A model generated the notes under the pieces. The model saw nothing but the letters and a program-made list of their open reading frames with translations, did no database searches and was not told the DNA's origin. From Blautia coccoides (GTDB lineage Bacteria > Bacillota > Clostridia > Lachnospirales > Lachnospiraceae), in the NCBI RefSeq assembly GCF_034355335.1, contig NZ_CP136422.1:3320501-3384500 (forward strand): 64,000 nucleotides of DNA. Direction: 5' to 3'. The position numbers and the translations under genes are program-made. Shown piece by piece: positions 33,221 through 43,275 of this stretch (positions within the stretch are counted from its first letter, which is position 1; each line of letters starts with the position of its first letter).

Positions 33221-36200
33221 TCACTCTCCGCCTTCTTTGTTATGTAATCGATCAGTAAAATACTTTTCAATTTCCATGGCCAGGGTATCAAAACTCAATG
33301 GCTTTGCCATATGACCATTCATTCCCGCAGCCTCTGCGTTTCGGATGTCCTCAACAAAAGCATCCGCTGTCATTGCAATGATCGGTACCGTTCCTGCATC
33401 CGGACGGCTAAGTGCCCGGATCGCTCGGGCGGCTTCATAACCGTTCATCACCGGCATCTGAATATCCATCAATATCAGTGAATAGTAACCGGGAGTGCTG
33501 GCCCGAAAAAGCCTGACGGCTTCCTCTCCGTTTGCTGCAGCCTCCAGCCGTGCGCCAAAGCTTCCCAGCAGTTCCAAAGCAATTTCCCGGTTCAGCTCAT
33601 TGTCTTCTACAAGCAGAAATGTTTTATCCCTGAAATCATATTCTGTTGTTTCATGGCTTGATATTTCTTCACCTCTCAGGTACTTCAGCATACAATTCCT
33701 GAATGTAGATTGAAAAAAGGGCTTTTCAATATATCCGTCAATACCGGCGCTCATCTCATTTTTAATCTCACTCCAATCATAGGCGGATACGATCAGTAGC
33801 GGCAGCTCACCCACGGATTCCCTTCTGATCTGTTCTGTCACATCTGCTCCATCCAGTCCAAGTATTTCCCAATCCACAATGATCATCTCATATCTTTCGC
33901 CGGCCTGATGCCGGTCACGGATATAGGACAATGCCTCACTAACGCTTTCTGCACAATCTGCCCGAACGCCGAGGCCGCTCAGAGCCTGCTGTGCTTCTAT
34001 AAGAACAATCGGGTCTGCATCCACAAGCAGGATCATCCCCTTTTCACCGGTGTACTCAATAGGCGGATGCTCGATGGGCTGTATAGGCAGTGTCACATAA
34101 AAAGCGGTACCCTGTCCCGGCTGGCTCTCCAGCTTAATATCACCGCCCAGCAGCTCAGTGAGACGCTTCACAATAGCAAGCCCAAGGCCGCTGCCCTCGA
34201 TCCGGTCTGTACGACTGTCACGTTCCCGGGCAAACGTCTCAAAAATACGTTTTTGAAACGCTTCATTTATGCCGGGACCGGTATCCGCAATCGTAAAGAA
34301 GAGCGCGGAATCCTCCGGCATATGCTCCACCTCAAATACGATCTGCCCATATTCAGGTGTGAATTTTGAGGCGTTAGACAAGAGATTCAGCAAAATCTGG
34401 CGCAGACGCAGCTCATCACTATAGAAATGTTCCTGCCGGATATTCCGCAGATGTACCTTAAAAATCTGATGCTTTGTACGAACATTCGGCAGTGTGATCA
34501 TGATGATCTCTCTGATCAGTTCAGGCAGTGAAAAGGAAGCCGCATGAATGGAGACTTTTCCACTTTCAATCTGTGACATATCCAGCACATCATTGATGAG
34601 ATCCAGAAGATGGTGGCTGGAAAGCCGGATCTTATGCAGACAGTCCCTAACACGTTCCGGTTCCTGAAGATGGGCATCCGCTATCTCTGTCATTCCGGCT
34701 ATGGCATTCATAGGTGTACGGATATCATGACTCATTCGGGAGAGGAAATCGGACTTAGCCGCATTCGCCAGTTTCGCGGTCTCCAGTGCTGTATTGAGCA
34801 TTTCCGTGCGTTCCTCCAACTGATGCTGCAGCTTTCTAAGCTCGGTGATATCCGTAATGTCAATATACACCACCAGATAAACCGGGGCGTCAGCGATAGG
34901 ATCAATACAGGTGCCGTGGAGCTGAAGCCAGCAGTCCCTGCCATATTTATCTTTAACACGGATAGATTCGTCCAACTCCAATGCTTCTCTGTTACGCAGT
35001 TCCGGAAGAAGGTTCTCAACAGCCCGACGGCTGTCCGGATGCAAAACTCCCATGAAATCAACATCTGACAGATTGTCCAGGTCCACATCAAAAAAGTCCT
35101 TTATCCGGCTGCTTGCATCGATCATCACGATCCGGTCCGGTAAAATCCGGTATTTTACAATGAACCCGGGTACATGTTCATAAGCAACACTCTTATCCCG
35201 CTGTGCCTGGAGCAGTTCCGTGACATCAATCATGGTCGTATAAGCCAACTGTTTCCCATCCTGATATTCATTTGTAAAGAAATCCACCAGCTTTACCCAT
35301 CTTGAAGAACCTCCCGGCAGCTTTAAAGGAAGATATGCCTCAAAACTGTCCTCTCCTGCTGTGGACATGCTGTCAATTTTGTTACAGAGAATATCCCAGG
35401 TCTCCAGATTATCCATGAAATACTCGTCACAGCGATCATGAAATCTGGCCTCATATTCGGATTTTGTATACCCGATGAGCTGATAATAAAATTCATTGGC
35501 CCAGACCAGAGAGAAATGTTCATCCACCTTGTGCTTACTGACGCTGACCTTCATTGCCTGCATCATCATTTCCAGTTCATTCTTCGTCTGTACAAGCTCT
35601 GTCACATCTGTCATAACGGTATAGGAAGTTCGGTAGCCGTTCACATATTGATCTGTAAAAAAGCTGACCAGTTTTACCCAATAGCTTGTACCGTCCTCAT
35701 ATTTCATAGGGACAATCATTTCATATTTGTCCTCCCCCTTCTCCAGGACGGATGCCACTTTTTTCGTGAGTGCTTCCCAGCCCTCAGGATTATTACTATA
35801 ATACTCATCCGCATGGTTGTGAAACAAGGCCTCATATTTTGGCTTTGGATAACCGATCAGTTTATAATAAAATTCATTGGCCCAGATACAGGTAAAGTGC
35901 TCGTCCACCAGGTGTGAGCTGACACTGACATTGAGCGCACTCATGAGCATTTCCTGCTCACGCGTCATCGTCTCATAGTTTTTCTGTGCCCGCATCTGCT
36001 CTTTCTGCACCTGCATCATTTCCGTCACATCCACCATCGTGGTGTAGGCAACTTGATGCCCATCCATATATTCATCGGTAAAGACAGCCTGCAGTCTGAT
36101 CCAAAAAAGGGCGCCATTAGGATAGACCATTGGCAGATAAACTGAATACCCTTTTTCACCACCCGCCAAACTCACTTCTATTTTATCTGTGAGTATTTTC

Positions 36201-36433
36201 CATCCTTCCGGATTATTGTCAAAATACCGGTCGCATTGATTTTGAAAACGCGCTTCGTACTCTGCCTTAGTATAACCGATCAGCTCATAATAATAGTCAT
36301 TAGCCCAAATACATGTGAGATGCTCATCTAAAAGGTGTTTACTGACACTGGCGCCTAAAACGCCCATCAACATACTGTATTCGTTATTGAGCTGCTCATA
36401 GCTTAAATTGATCTCCACCTGGCTCTCCTCCAT
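33221..36433 (-). CDS. Hybrid histidine kinase with three tandem PAS copies and two receiver domains
   Basis: 1070 residues. Three consecutive, closely similar PAS units of about 135-140 residues open the protein (marks: WANDYYYELIGYTKAEYEA, WANEFYYKLIGYPKPKYEA, WANEFYYQLIGYTKSEYEA), each ending in a TDVTE/VDVTE turn. A fourth, different PAS follows. Then come HisKA with MSHDIRTPMN, HATPase with GPGINEAF and GSGLGLAIV, and two receivers (phosphate-accepting Asp in IIVDWE and ILMDIQMP). There is no transmembrane segment, so it senses inside the cell. The start follows AAGGATGCG. It is the first gene of the signalling block. Confidence 0.9.
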   Translation of the reverse strand: MEESQVEINLSYEQLNNEYSMLMGVLGASVSKHLLDEHLTCIWANDYYYELIGYTKAEYEARFQNQCDRYFDNNPEGWKILTDKIEVSLAGGEKGYSVYLPMVYPNGALFWIRLQAVFTDEYMDGHQVAYTTMVDVTEMMQVQKEQMRAQKNYETMTREQEMLMSALNVSVSSHLVDEHFTCIWANEFYYKLIGYPKPKYEALFHNHADEYYSNNPEGWEALTKKVASVLEKGEDKYEMIVPMKYEDGTSYWVKLVSFFTDQYVNGYRTSYTVMTDVTELVQTKNELEMMMQAMKVSVSKHKVDEHFSLVWANEFYYQLIGYTKSEYEARFHDRCDEYFMDNLETWDILCNKIDSMSTAGEDSFEAYLPLKLPGGSSRWVKLVDFFTNEYQDGKQLAYTTMIDVTELLQAQRDKSVAYEHVPGFIVKYRILPDRIVMIDASSRIKDFFDVDLDNLSDVDFMGVLHPDSRRAVENLLPELRNREALELDESIRVKDKYGRDCWLQLHGTCIDPIADAPVYLVVYIDITDITELRKLQHQLEERTEMLNTALETAKLANAAKSDFLSRMSHDIRTPMNAIAGMTEIADAHLQEPERVRDCLHKIRLSSHHLLDLINDVLDMSQIESGKVSIHAASFSLPELIREIIMITLPNVRTKHQIFKVHLRNIRQEHFYSDELRLRQILLNLLSNASKFTPEYGQIVFEVEHMPEDSALFFTIADTGPGINEAFQKRIFETFARERDSRTDRIEGSGLGLAIVKRLTELLGGDIKLESQPGQGTAFYVTLPIQPIEHPPIEYTGEKGMILLVDADPIVLIEAQQALSGLGVRADCAESVSEALSYIRDRHQAGERYEMIIVDWEILGLDGADVTEQIRRESVGELPLLIVSAYDWSEIKNEMSAGIDGYIEKPFFQSTFRNCMLKYLRGEEISSHETTEYDFRDKTFLLVEDNELNREIALELLGSFGARLEAAANGEEAVRLFRASTPGYYSLILMDIQMPVMNGYEAARAIRALSRPDAGTVPIIAMTADAFVEDIRNAEAAGMNGHMAKPLSFDTLAMEIEKYFTDRLHNKEGGE

Positions 36434-36469
36434 CGCATCCTTATTTTAATAACCAAATCTTAAATTTAC

Positions 36470-36655
36470 TCATATCAGAACATTTCTGTTACGGCTGTTT
36501 CGCTTGGCCTGATAGAGGGTGTCATCAGCCCGCCAGTTCAATCTCCGCCAGTTCTGCCGGAACGTCAAACCACTGACAGATTTCTGTTGTGCCCTGACAT
36601 AGATCCAATCTTCCAAACTGTTCTATTTCATACTTATTGTGCTCATTTAATATTT
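36470..36655 (-). pseudogene. GGDEF-type gene remnant
   Basis: The minus strand near 36470-36540 reads WRADDTLYQAKRNSRN, the standard last helix of a GGDEF domain, then a stop. A second frame just upstream gives protein-like sequence (EQFGRLDLCQGTTEICQWF) that ends in TGA. The two pieces are frame-shifted and have no start, so this is the scar of a lost gene upstream of the hybrid kinase. Confidence 0.45.
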
Positions 36656-36837
36656 TTTATTATAAGCTATGTTCATACATAATTCAATAAAATAGTATCC
36701 TTAATGGTGTGAAAATGATAAAATATAAATGTCTTTGCAGACATGGCTTCCATGTAAGTTAAAAAATCGTGAAAATATCTATTTGCTGTAATTGTGGGTT
36801 TAATTTCATACATTTAGATTTATGAAAGGATGATATA

Positions 36838-37665
36838 ATGAAATCGGTGTTATTAATAGGACAGTCTAATATGGCTGGACGTGGTTTTTTGCATGAAACC
36901 ACACCAATTTACAATGAGAGGATTTTTATGTTAAGAAATGGGCGATGGCAAATGATGGCGGAACCAATCCATTTTGACAGAACCGTGGCAGGTATCGGAC
37001 CGGCATCTTCTTTTGCAGAGGCCTGGTGTAATGCGAACAGGGATAAAACAATCGGTTTAATACCTTGTGCAGAAGGAGGAAGTTCTATTGATGAGTGGCA
37101 GGTGAGCGGAACCCTATTTCGACATGCGGTAAGCGAAACAAGATTTGCACTAGAGAACAGTGAGCTTATTGCGATATTATGGCATCAAGGTGAAAGTGAC
37201 AGCTATGGTGAAAAATACAAAGAATATTATGGAAAGCTTGACCGGATCGTAAATGGTTTTAGAACAGAATTAGGAATTGAGAATGTGCCTTTTATCATAG
37301 GGGGATTGGGTGACTATTTGGGGAAATCTGCGTTTGGTGCAGGATGTATAGAATATAAAGAGATCAACAAAGAGCTTCAGAAATATGCAGAAAATCACGA
37401 AAACTGCTATTTTGTTACTGGCAATTCTTTATTTTCTAATCCTGATGGGATCCACATTAATGCGGAATCACAGAGACGATTTGGCTTAAGATACTTTGAA
37501 TCGTTTAACAATAAAAGTCATGTTTACGTGCCGCTTGCAAATGAAACAGATTTAGCAGAAAAATTATTAAAAAGGAGCAACTCCGAATCTGAGGAAAAAT
37601 ACATTGCTTTAGAAAAGTTTACACTTGGAATGATTCCGTATGATGAACTCTTGAACGTATTATAA
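36838..37665 (+). CDS. SGNH esterase of the sialate O-acetylesterase / CE6 type
   Basis: 275 residues. The nucleophile block is GQSNMAGRG, then GPASSFAEAW, the oxyanion block WHQGESDS, and the C-terminal Asp-His pair in NPDGIHIN. This is the DUF303/CE6 arrangement used to remove acetyl groups from sialic acids or xylan. There is no signal peptide, so it acts inside the cell. About 60 extra residues after the catalytic His are unassigned. The start follows GAAAGGATGATATA. The next gene, a GntR-type regulator, lies 150 bases downstream. Confidence 0.8.
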   Translation: MKSVLLIGQSNMAGRGFLHETTPIYNERIFMLRNGRWQMMAEPIHFDRTVAGIGPASSFAEAWCNANRDKTIGLIPCAEGGSSIDEWQVSGTLFRHAVSETRFALENSELIAILWHQGESDSYGEKYKEYYGKLDRIVNGFRTELGIENVPFIIGGLGDYLGKSAFGAGCIEYKEINKELQKYAENHENCYFVTGNSLFSNPDGIHINAESQRRFGLRYFESFNNKSHVYVPLANETDLAEKLLKRSNSESEEKYIALEKFTLGMIPYDELLNVL

Positions 37666-37812
37666 ACAGACAATTTTGGTCTGTAGCACTGAGCAATTAC
37701 GTTTCTTTCCGTTTAGGAGAATATGTGGTATATTTAAATTATTAGGAGACCGGTAAGGGTTTATTAAATTTATTAAATAAGAAATTGATATCTTTGGGAG
37801 GATGAAAAAACC

Positions 37813-39261
37813 TTGGATGAATTAAAATTATACAATATAGCTTACAAACACCTGTTTAACTGTATTCATTTCGGCTTGTATCCCACCGGTTCGAGTCTTC
37901 CTACCGTGCCTGAACTGTGCCAAACCTTTAATGTTTCAAGCACCACCATACACAATGCCCTAAGGCTTCTGCAGGAAGACAATTATGTTTCTCTGAGCCA
38001 GGGACGAAGCGCAATTGTTACTTATGATATCAAAGAAGAGGAATGCCGGACAGAATATATGGCTTACAGCTATGCTGCAAAAGATGCACTCTTGGATCTG
38101 TGTAATACCATGCTGCTGATTTGGCCGGAGGTCATGCTCCAGGGTCTGAAATTGTGTGGTGAGGATGATTTCAAAAAACTCACTGCTATTTTTAAGAGGA
38201 TGTCACCCTACAGTGAATATCCATTCTTTGAATTTTTCTTTCAAATCCTGAAGGTCCTGGGAAATCCTTTGTTTCTCAACTTATATCTGAGCACAAGCTT
38301 ATTTGGGCACTCCTCGATCATGCATCTGGGGGATAAGGCATATATCTATGGTTATATGACCTATCTAAAAAGAGAAACCGAACAGATACTTTCTCTATGT
38401 AAGGCATCTGACTACGGACAGCTAAAAGATTTACTTGTCCGCCTTTACCAGAAACAGATTGAGGCCATGCGCCTGTATCACGAATCCCTGCCCCTGCCAG
38501 AGGATCCGGTTGAACCGATCCCATACGAATGGAACTATTTTTCGGAACGCCCGCTGATCAGTTTTAATCTGGCTATGAAACTTCTCCGGAAAATTTATTC
38601 CTCTTTTGGGAACCAGGAATTCCTTCCCTCCTTTACTTCTCTGGCAAAGGAGTATTCAATGCCCTTGATAACCGTCCGCCGAGCGGTGAAAATACTCAGT
38701 GACATTGGAGTTGTAGAAACCATCCCCGGAAAAGGGACACGTGTGCTGGTGGGTTTGGATAACCCTGCGCCCATTTCAAAATTCTCCACTCCGAATTTAA
38801 AAAAAGCTTTGCTGCAGTATCTGCAGAGCACACAGATCATTCTGATCATCTGCAAAGATATAGCCCGGGCTGTTTTTCCTACACTTTTGGAGCGTTCCAT
38901 TCAGGGAACCATATCCTGGCTGCAAAATATTCAGATTTCCAAGGATTACTACATGACTTTCAGTATCTGCTTCAACCTTTTAAAAGAGAACGCGCAGTCA
39001 CCCGCATTGAGGCAGATCTTGGACGGCCTGATGTACTTTCAGTATCTGGGGTATCCACTCAATGACGTAAAGCCTTATGCTTTCAGGTTTGATTCCCGCT
39101 CAACCACTGTCCTGTTGAAAAGTCTGGAAGAAAAAGACGGAGAGCTGTTTGCGGCAGAACTGCAGCGTTTGGCACTTGATATCTTTAAAGCCGGAAAAGA
39201 AAAGCTCATTGCCGGTGGAATTCAGGAGGCCGATGCCATTGTATTGCCCCCGCTCCATTAA
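37813..39261 (+). CDS. Regulator with two GntR-type DNA-binding domains
   Basis: 482 residues with an internal duplication. Each half begins with a GntR winged helix: residues 5-70 (FNVSSTTIHNALRLLQEDNY) and about 250-320 (SMPLITVRRAVKILSDIGVV), each followed by an all-helical region of 150-170 residues. One-chain double-GntR proteins are unusual, since GntR regulators normally dimerise. The start is a TTG; GGGAGG lies 11 bases upstream, somewhat far. It may control the esterase gene before it. Confidence 0.7.
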   Translation: MDELKLYNIAYKHLFNCIHFGLYPTGSSLPTVPELCQTFNVSSTTIHNALRLLQEDNYVSLSQGRSAIVTYDIKEEECRTEYMAYSYAAKDALLDLCNTMLLIWPEVMLQGLKLCGEDDFKKLTAIFKRMSPYSEYPFFEFFFQILKVLGNPLFLNLYLSTSLFGHSSIMHLGDKAYIYGYMTYLKRETEQILSLCKASDYGQLKDLLVRLYQKQIEAMRLYHESLPLPEDPVEPIPYEWNYFSERPLISFNLAMKLLRKIYSSFGNQEFLPSFTSLAKEYSMPLITVRRAVKILSDIGVVETIPGKGTRVLVGLDNPAPISKFSTPNLKKALLQYLQSTQIILIICKDIARAVFPTLLERSIQGTISWLQNIQISKDYYMTFSICFNLLKENAQSPALRQILDGLMYFQYLGYPLNDVKPYAFRFDSRSTTVLLKSLEEKDGELFAAELQRLALDIFKAGKEKLIAGGIQEADAIVLPPLH

Positions 39262-39296
39262 GGGTCTATATTGGTGATGAGGAATATCTATTTATA

Positions 39297-39345
39297 GGAT
39301 AGCAAAACCCGTAATGGCTACACCATTTCCGGTTTTTGCTATCCT
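39297..39345 (+). repeat. Inverted repeat downstream of the double-GntR gene
   Basis: AGGATAGCAAAACC pairs with GGTTTTTGCTATCCT, with a smaller inner hairpin, 36 bases after the stop. No U tract follows, so its terminator role is uncertain. Confidence 0.45.
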
Positions 39346-39369
39346 GTTGGTAAGAAAAAAGTATACCAA

Positions 39370-39437
39370 CAGAGCTGTCGCTGCTCTTTGCTTAAGCAGG
39401 GGAGAAAATACCTGCGCACCGGCAGCTCTGCTTTTGT
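39370..39437 (+). terminator. Terminator-like hairpin
   Basis: CAGAGCTG pairs with CAGCTCTG over a 45-base loop that folds further, followed by CTTTTGTCC. It lies between the plus-strand regulator and the convergent resistance operon. The rest of 39438-39585 shows nothing I can name. Confidence 0.4.
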
Positions 39438-39585
39438 CCGCGATACTTTAAAATGTAAAATGGCACGCATGTCTACAGAATATCCGAACTAACCTTATTG
39501 ATTTATTTATTTTTTCATCTTGAACTGCCCTATCACAAAAATTGACAGAACAACTCAAGATCAGCCCCGGCACTCCCGCAAAACT

Positions 39586-40212
39586 TTATTTCAATTGATC
39601 CAAACGGCCATTTTGAATCGCTTTTATGTTCTTTGCAATTCTTTCCTCCGGCCAGTCCCACCACTTTAATTCTGTCAGCAGGTCAATGGTTTCCTCCGAA
39701 TAACGCTTTCTGATGGATTTTGCGGGAATACCGCCTACAATGGTATATGGTGATACGTCCTTTGTCACTACAGCGCAGGCACCGATAATTGCCCCGTCAC
39801 CAATGGTTACCCCTGCCATAATGACAGCCTCATAGCCAATCCAGACATCATTGCCGATGATGATATCTCCCTTATTATCCCAAGAATCTGTCACATTCTT
39901 TTTTTCAAGTTCCCACTCTTCAAAGAAAAGGGGAAAGGGATAGGTTGACAGGGATGATACGGTATGATTGGCACTGTTAAAGAGAAATTTTGCCCCGCAT
40001 CCGATGGAGCAGAATCTGCCAATGATCAAACGGTCATGGTTTATGGGATAATGATACAGAACATTATTTTTCTCAAAACCTGTTGGGTCATTGACAAAAT
40101 CATTGTACATTGTATAATCGCCTACCTGAATACTCGGGTCAGTAATTGCATTTTTTAAGTAAATCGTCTGTTTATCCCCTGTTCTGGGATATAATTTCTT
40201 TGAATCCGCCAT
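39586..40212 (-). CDS. CatB/Vat-type xenobiotic O-acetyltransferase
   Basis: 208 residues of left-handed parallel beta-helix (hexapeptide) type. Family marks are GRFCSIGCGAKF, the catalytic His in FNSANHTVSSLSTYPF, and GNDVWIGYEAVIMAGVTIGD. Members acetylate streptogramin A (Vat) or chloramphenicol (CatB). The neighbouring ABC-F gene points to streptogramin/lincosamide/pleuromutilin resistance, but this is inference. It starts almost directly after the ABC-F stop, so it belongs to that operon. Confidence 0.85.
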   Translation of the reverse strand: MADSKKLYPRTGDKQTIYLKNAITDPSIQVGDYTMYNDFVNDPTGFEKNNVLYHYPINHDRLIIGRFCSIGCGAKFLFNSANHTVSSLSTYPFPLFFEEWELEKKNVTDSWDNKGDIIIGNDVWIGYEAVIMAGVTIGDGAIIGACAVVTKDVSPYTIVGGIPAKSIRKRYSEETIDLLTELKWWDWPEERIAKNIKAIQNGRLDQLK

Positions 40213-40213
40213 T

Positions 40214-41848
40214 TTAATAATCCTCCTCTATATTATTAAAGCCATAATAGTATTCCAGCATTTCACGGGAATAATCCACGACTTTGCCGGCAGGTAAGAT
40301 CAGCACCCGGTTGATGCCAATCTGCTCAACGAACCACGGGTTATGACTGACAACCATAATGGTACCTTCAAAAAGATCAAAGTTTTTGCCAATGATACTC
40401 TGTGTTTCAGGGTCCAAGTGATTCGTGGGCTCGTCAAGAAGCAGAAAGTTTGCCTTTTGCAGCAAAATCCTGCATAGTGCAATGCGGGCTTTTTCACCGG
40501 GAGACAGAACCTCTGCTTTTTTATTGATATCATCTTCATAAAAAAGAAAATTGCTTAAAACAGACCGCAGCTCCTTAACGGCATATCCCTCTGTCTGTAC
40601 ATTCTCAAAAACAGTTTTTTGCAGATCAAGTTGTTCCAGTTCCTGGGCATAATAAGCCACATCCGTTTTCGGATGAAACCGAACTTCCCCTGCATCAGGG
40701 GTAAGAATACCCATGAGCAGCTTGAGCAGTGTAGATTTTCCCACACCGTTTTTGCCAACCACCAAAAAACGCTCTTTTCTTTTTATTTGAAACGACAAAT
40801 CGTTGTAGAGATACGGCTGATCCGGATAACAAAATGACAGGTTTTTTACCTGTAATGGGATATCCCCGCTTTCCCGCACAGGATGGATATCCATTTTAAC
40901 ACGCTTATAAACCCGTTCACGGCTGTGCTGCCTGCTCCGTTTTTTCTCCAGACGCAGCGCCCGTTCCTGTCCCATGCGTTTGATCGCATGATTGGTACGG
41001 CTTGCCTGGTTTGCCCGCCGTACAAAATCTTCCAGTTCCCTGATTTCTTTTTCCTCCTGAGCAATGATTCGTTCACGCAAACGCCGTTCCTCCGCATATT
41101 TCTTTTTGTAAGTTTTATAATCGCCGTCATAGATGGATATTTTATGCGTCACTTTATTGATGAACAGTATTTTATTTATGATCTGATCGAGAAAGGTCAC
41201 ATCATGGCTGATGATCAATACCAGCCCTTTATAATTTTTGAGAAAATCCGTCACAAACTCTTTTGAAGCTGCATCTAAATGATTTGTGGGTTCATCTAAA
41301 AGCAGGATTTCAGATTTTGAGTACAGAACACGCGCGAAAGCTATCTTTGATTTCTGCCCGCCGGACAGACGGCTAAGGGGCGTTTCCAACAGATCAATGT
41401 CAATCTGCATACGGTCTATCATATCAAGCAGAATACTTTCCGCATTATAATAGTCAAAAAACTCTAAACGGGTCTGGATCTTCTCCATTTGTGTAAGCAA
41501 CGGCCCCTGCTCCGAAACATCTGCCTGTTCCAACTTCTGATAAATCCGGTCCAGCTCTGTCTCCAGCCTGCCAATGGGACGTCCCCCCTGTAGGTATTCA
41601 AGTACCGTACAGGACTCATTCTCCACCGCAATTTCCTGGGGCAGATAACCAATGCGTGCATTATGCGTGTTAATACTTCCGCTGTCTAATTCCTGCTCCC
41701 GCAGCAGAACACGGAACAATGTGGTTTTCCCGGAACCATTGACACCAACAATACCTACTTTATCATGATCATTCACTTGAAATTCTGCGTCCTCATAGAT
41801 TACTTCCAAACCAAAGGCGAGATTCATATTACTGCCTTTCATAGTCAT
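40214..41848 (-). CDS. ABC-F ATPase, probable ribosomal protection protein
   Basis: A two-ATPase soluble protein: Walker A GVNGSGKT and GKNGVGKS, signatures LSGGQKSK and LSPGEKAR, and LLLDEPTNHLD twice, with no membrane part. A charged helical linker of about 80 residues separates the halves; in antibiotic-resistance ABC-F proteins this linker reaches the ribosomal peptidyl-transferase centre. The start at 41848 follows GGAAAGGTTTGGTT. Its place between a MATE exporter and a Vat-like acetyltransferase behind an attenuator supports a resistance role rather than a housekeeping one. Confidence 0.85.
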   Translation of the reverse strand: MTMKGSNMNLAFGLEVIYEDAEFQVNDHDKVGIVGVNGSGKTTLFRVLLREQELDSGSINTHNARIGYLPQEIAVENESCTVLEYLQGGRPIGRLETELDRIYQKLEQADVSEQGPLLTQMEKIQTRLEFFDYYNAESILLDMIDRMQIDIDLLETPLSRLSGGQKSKIAFARVLYSKSEILLLDEPTNHLDAASKEFVTDFLKNYKGLVLIISHDVTFLDQIINKILFINKVTHKISIYDGDYKTYKKKYAEERRLRERIIAQEEKEIRELEDFVRRANQASRTNHAIKRMGQERALRLEKKRSRQHSRERVYKRVKMDIHPVRESGDIPLQVKNLSFCYPDQPYLYNDLSFQIKRKERFLVVGKNGVGKSTLLKLLMGILTPDAGEVRFHPKTDVAYYAQELEQLDLQKTVFENVQTEGYAVKELRSVLSNFLFYEDDINKKAEVLSPGEKARIALCRILLQKANFLLLDEPTNHLDPETQSIIGKNFDLFEGTIMVVSHNPWFVEQIGINRVLILPAGKVVDYSREMLEYYYGFNNIEEDY

Positions 41849-41887
41849 AACCAAACCTTTCCATTTTACTTTTTATTATATTTTTTA

Positions 41888-43264
41888 TTATTTTTCATAG
41901 TATTCTGTATTGCCGATCAATTTTTTTGTCTCCCAGGATTTACTCTTAAAGTAGACAATACCTGCCAGAGCAGGCAATATGGGAGACAAAGCCTGACCAA
42001 TATATACACCTATTGCTCCCATCTGCATGGGAAACGCCAGTAACCAACAGACCGGCAGTCTCACGATAACGGCATCCAAGAAAGCATTACACATGGCAAT
42101 ATTCGCAGAGCCTGCGCCGATAGCAAAAGAATCCAGCGTGTACAATACTGCATAAACCAGGCTGTTGATACTACAGCAGATACGAAGATACATGACTCCT
42201 TCTGTGATCACCTCTGTACCGGCAGGGTTAAAAAGCATAATAACGGCTTCTGCAAAAATTTGGACCAATACAACTGTAAGAAACGTTACAAAAGTATTTA
42301 TCAATAATCCGTACCGCGTGGTTTTCTTTACTCTTTCCGTATCTTGTGCCCCCATATTTTGTCCCGCCATAGCAGTTACCGCCTGCCCGATGGCCCAGCA
42401 CGGCATACCTGCAAAGGTATTTACCTTTAGTCCAATACCGGAAGCTGCCGCCACCGAAACACCAAAGGTATTCAGCATTCCCGTGATCAGCAGATATGAG
42501 ATATTGACGATAACCATTTGAAGAGCTGTCGGTAAACCCACCTTCAAAATGATGGTCAGCTTCTCTTTTTGAACCGCAAAACTTCTCAGTTTAAAATCAA
42601 ATATAAATTTTTTTCGTTTCAAATGTATTACAGAGACAACTAAGGATATACCCTGTGAAAAAACAGTTGCGTAAGCTGCGCCCTTTGTCCCCATACCCAT
42701 AGGACCAACAAATAAAAAATCCAAAAAAACATTTATCACTGCAGCTATGGTCACAAAGTACAGCGGACTTTTGGAATCTCCAAAACCCTTCATGAGGGAA
42801 CAAACCGCATTATAACCAAAAACAAATACTGTTCCCACACAGATAACCTGCATATAAGCACAGGCATCTTCCATCGCCTCCGCAGGCACCTGGAGAATGG
42901 AAAAAAGAGGGGAATATGCCAGTAAACCTGCGATCGTAACAATGATGGAGGCAATAAAAGACAGACTGAATAAGGTTCCAATGGTCTCTTTTTGTCCCTG
43001 CTCATCATTTGCCCCTTTGTATTGAGCGGCCAAAACAGTCCCGCCCATTGTGACACCAATGCAAACGGAATTGATTATGAAACTTATCATGGAGGCATTG
43101 CTGACAGCGGCAAGACCAGTTTTTCCCACAACTCTCCCCACTACCAGCATATCCACCATACTATAAAGCGACTGCAATATGTTTGCGCCCAATAGAGGTA
43201 CTGCAAATCGTATCAGTTTCTTGGGAACACTCCCCACCGTCAAATCTTGTTCTTTATTTTCCAT
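41888..43264 (-). CDS. MATE-family multidrug exporter
   Basis: 458 residues with twelve hydrophobic helices in two similar halves. The opening KKLIRFAVPLLGANILQSLY and the second-half LPTALQMVIVNISYLLI are typical of the DinF/NorM group. Cation-driven export of drugs is the family function. The start follows GAAAGGACTATTAAA, only about 15 bases after a strong terminator-like hairpin, so expression depends on escape from that hairpin. First structural gene of the MATE/ABC-F/acetyltransferase operon. Confidence 0.88.
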   Translation of the reverse strand: MENKEQDLTVGSVPKKLIRFAVPLLGANILQSLYSMVDMLVVGRVVGKTGLAAVSNASMISFIINSVCIGVTMGGTVLAAQYKGANDEQGQKETIGTLFSLSFIASIIVTIAGLLAYSPLFSILQVPAEAMEDACAYMQVICVGTVFVFGYNAVCSLMKGFGDSKSPLYFVTIAAVINVFLDFLFVGPMGMGTKGAAYATVFSQGISLVVSVIHLKRKKFIFDFKLRSFAVQKEKLTIILKVGLPTALQMVIVNISYLLITGMLNTFGVSVAAASGIGLKVNTFAGMPCWAIGQAVTAMAGQNMGAQDTERVKKTTRYGLLINTFVTFLTVVLVQIFAEAVIMLFNPAGTEVITEGVMYLRICCSINSLVYAVLYTLDSFAIGAGSANIAMCNAFLDAVIVRLPVCWLLAFPMQMGAIGVYIGQALSPILPALAGIVYFKSKSWETKKLIGNTEYYEK

Positions 43265-43275
43265 TTTAATAGTCC

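Noticed and set aside
37870..37900. CCGGTTCGAGTC resembling a tRNA T arm
   Set aside because: It is inside the coding sequence of the GntR regulator, and no acceptor or anticodon arm surrounds it.
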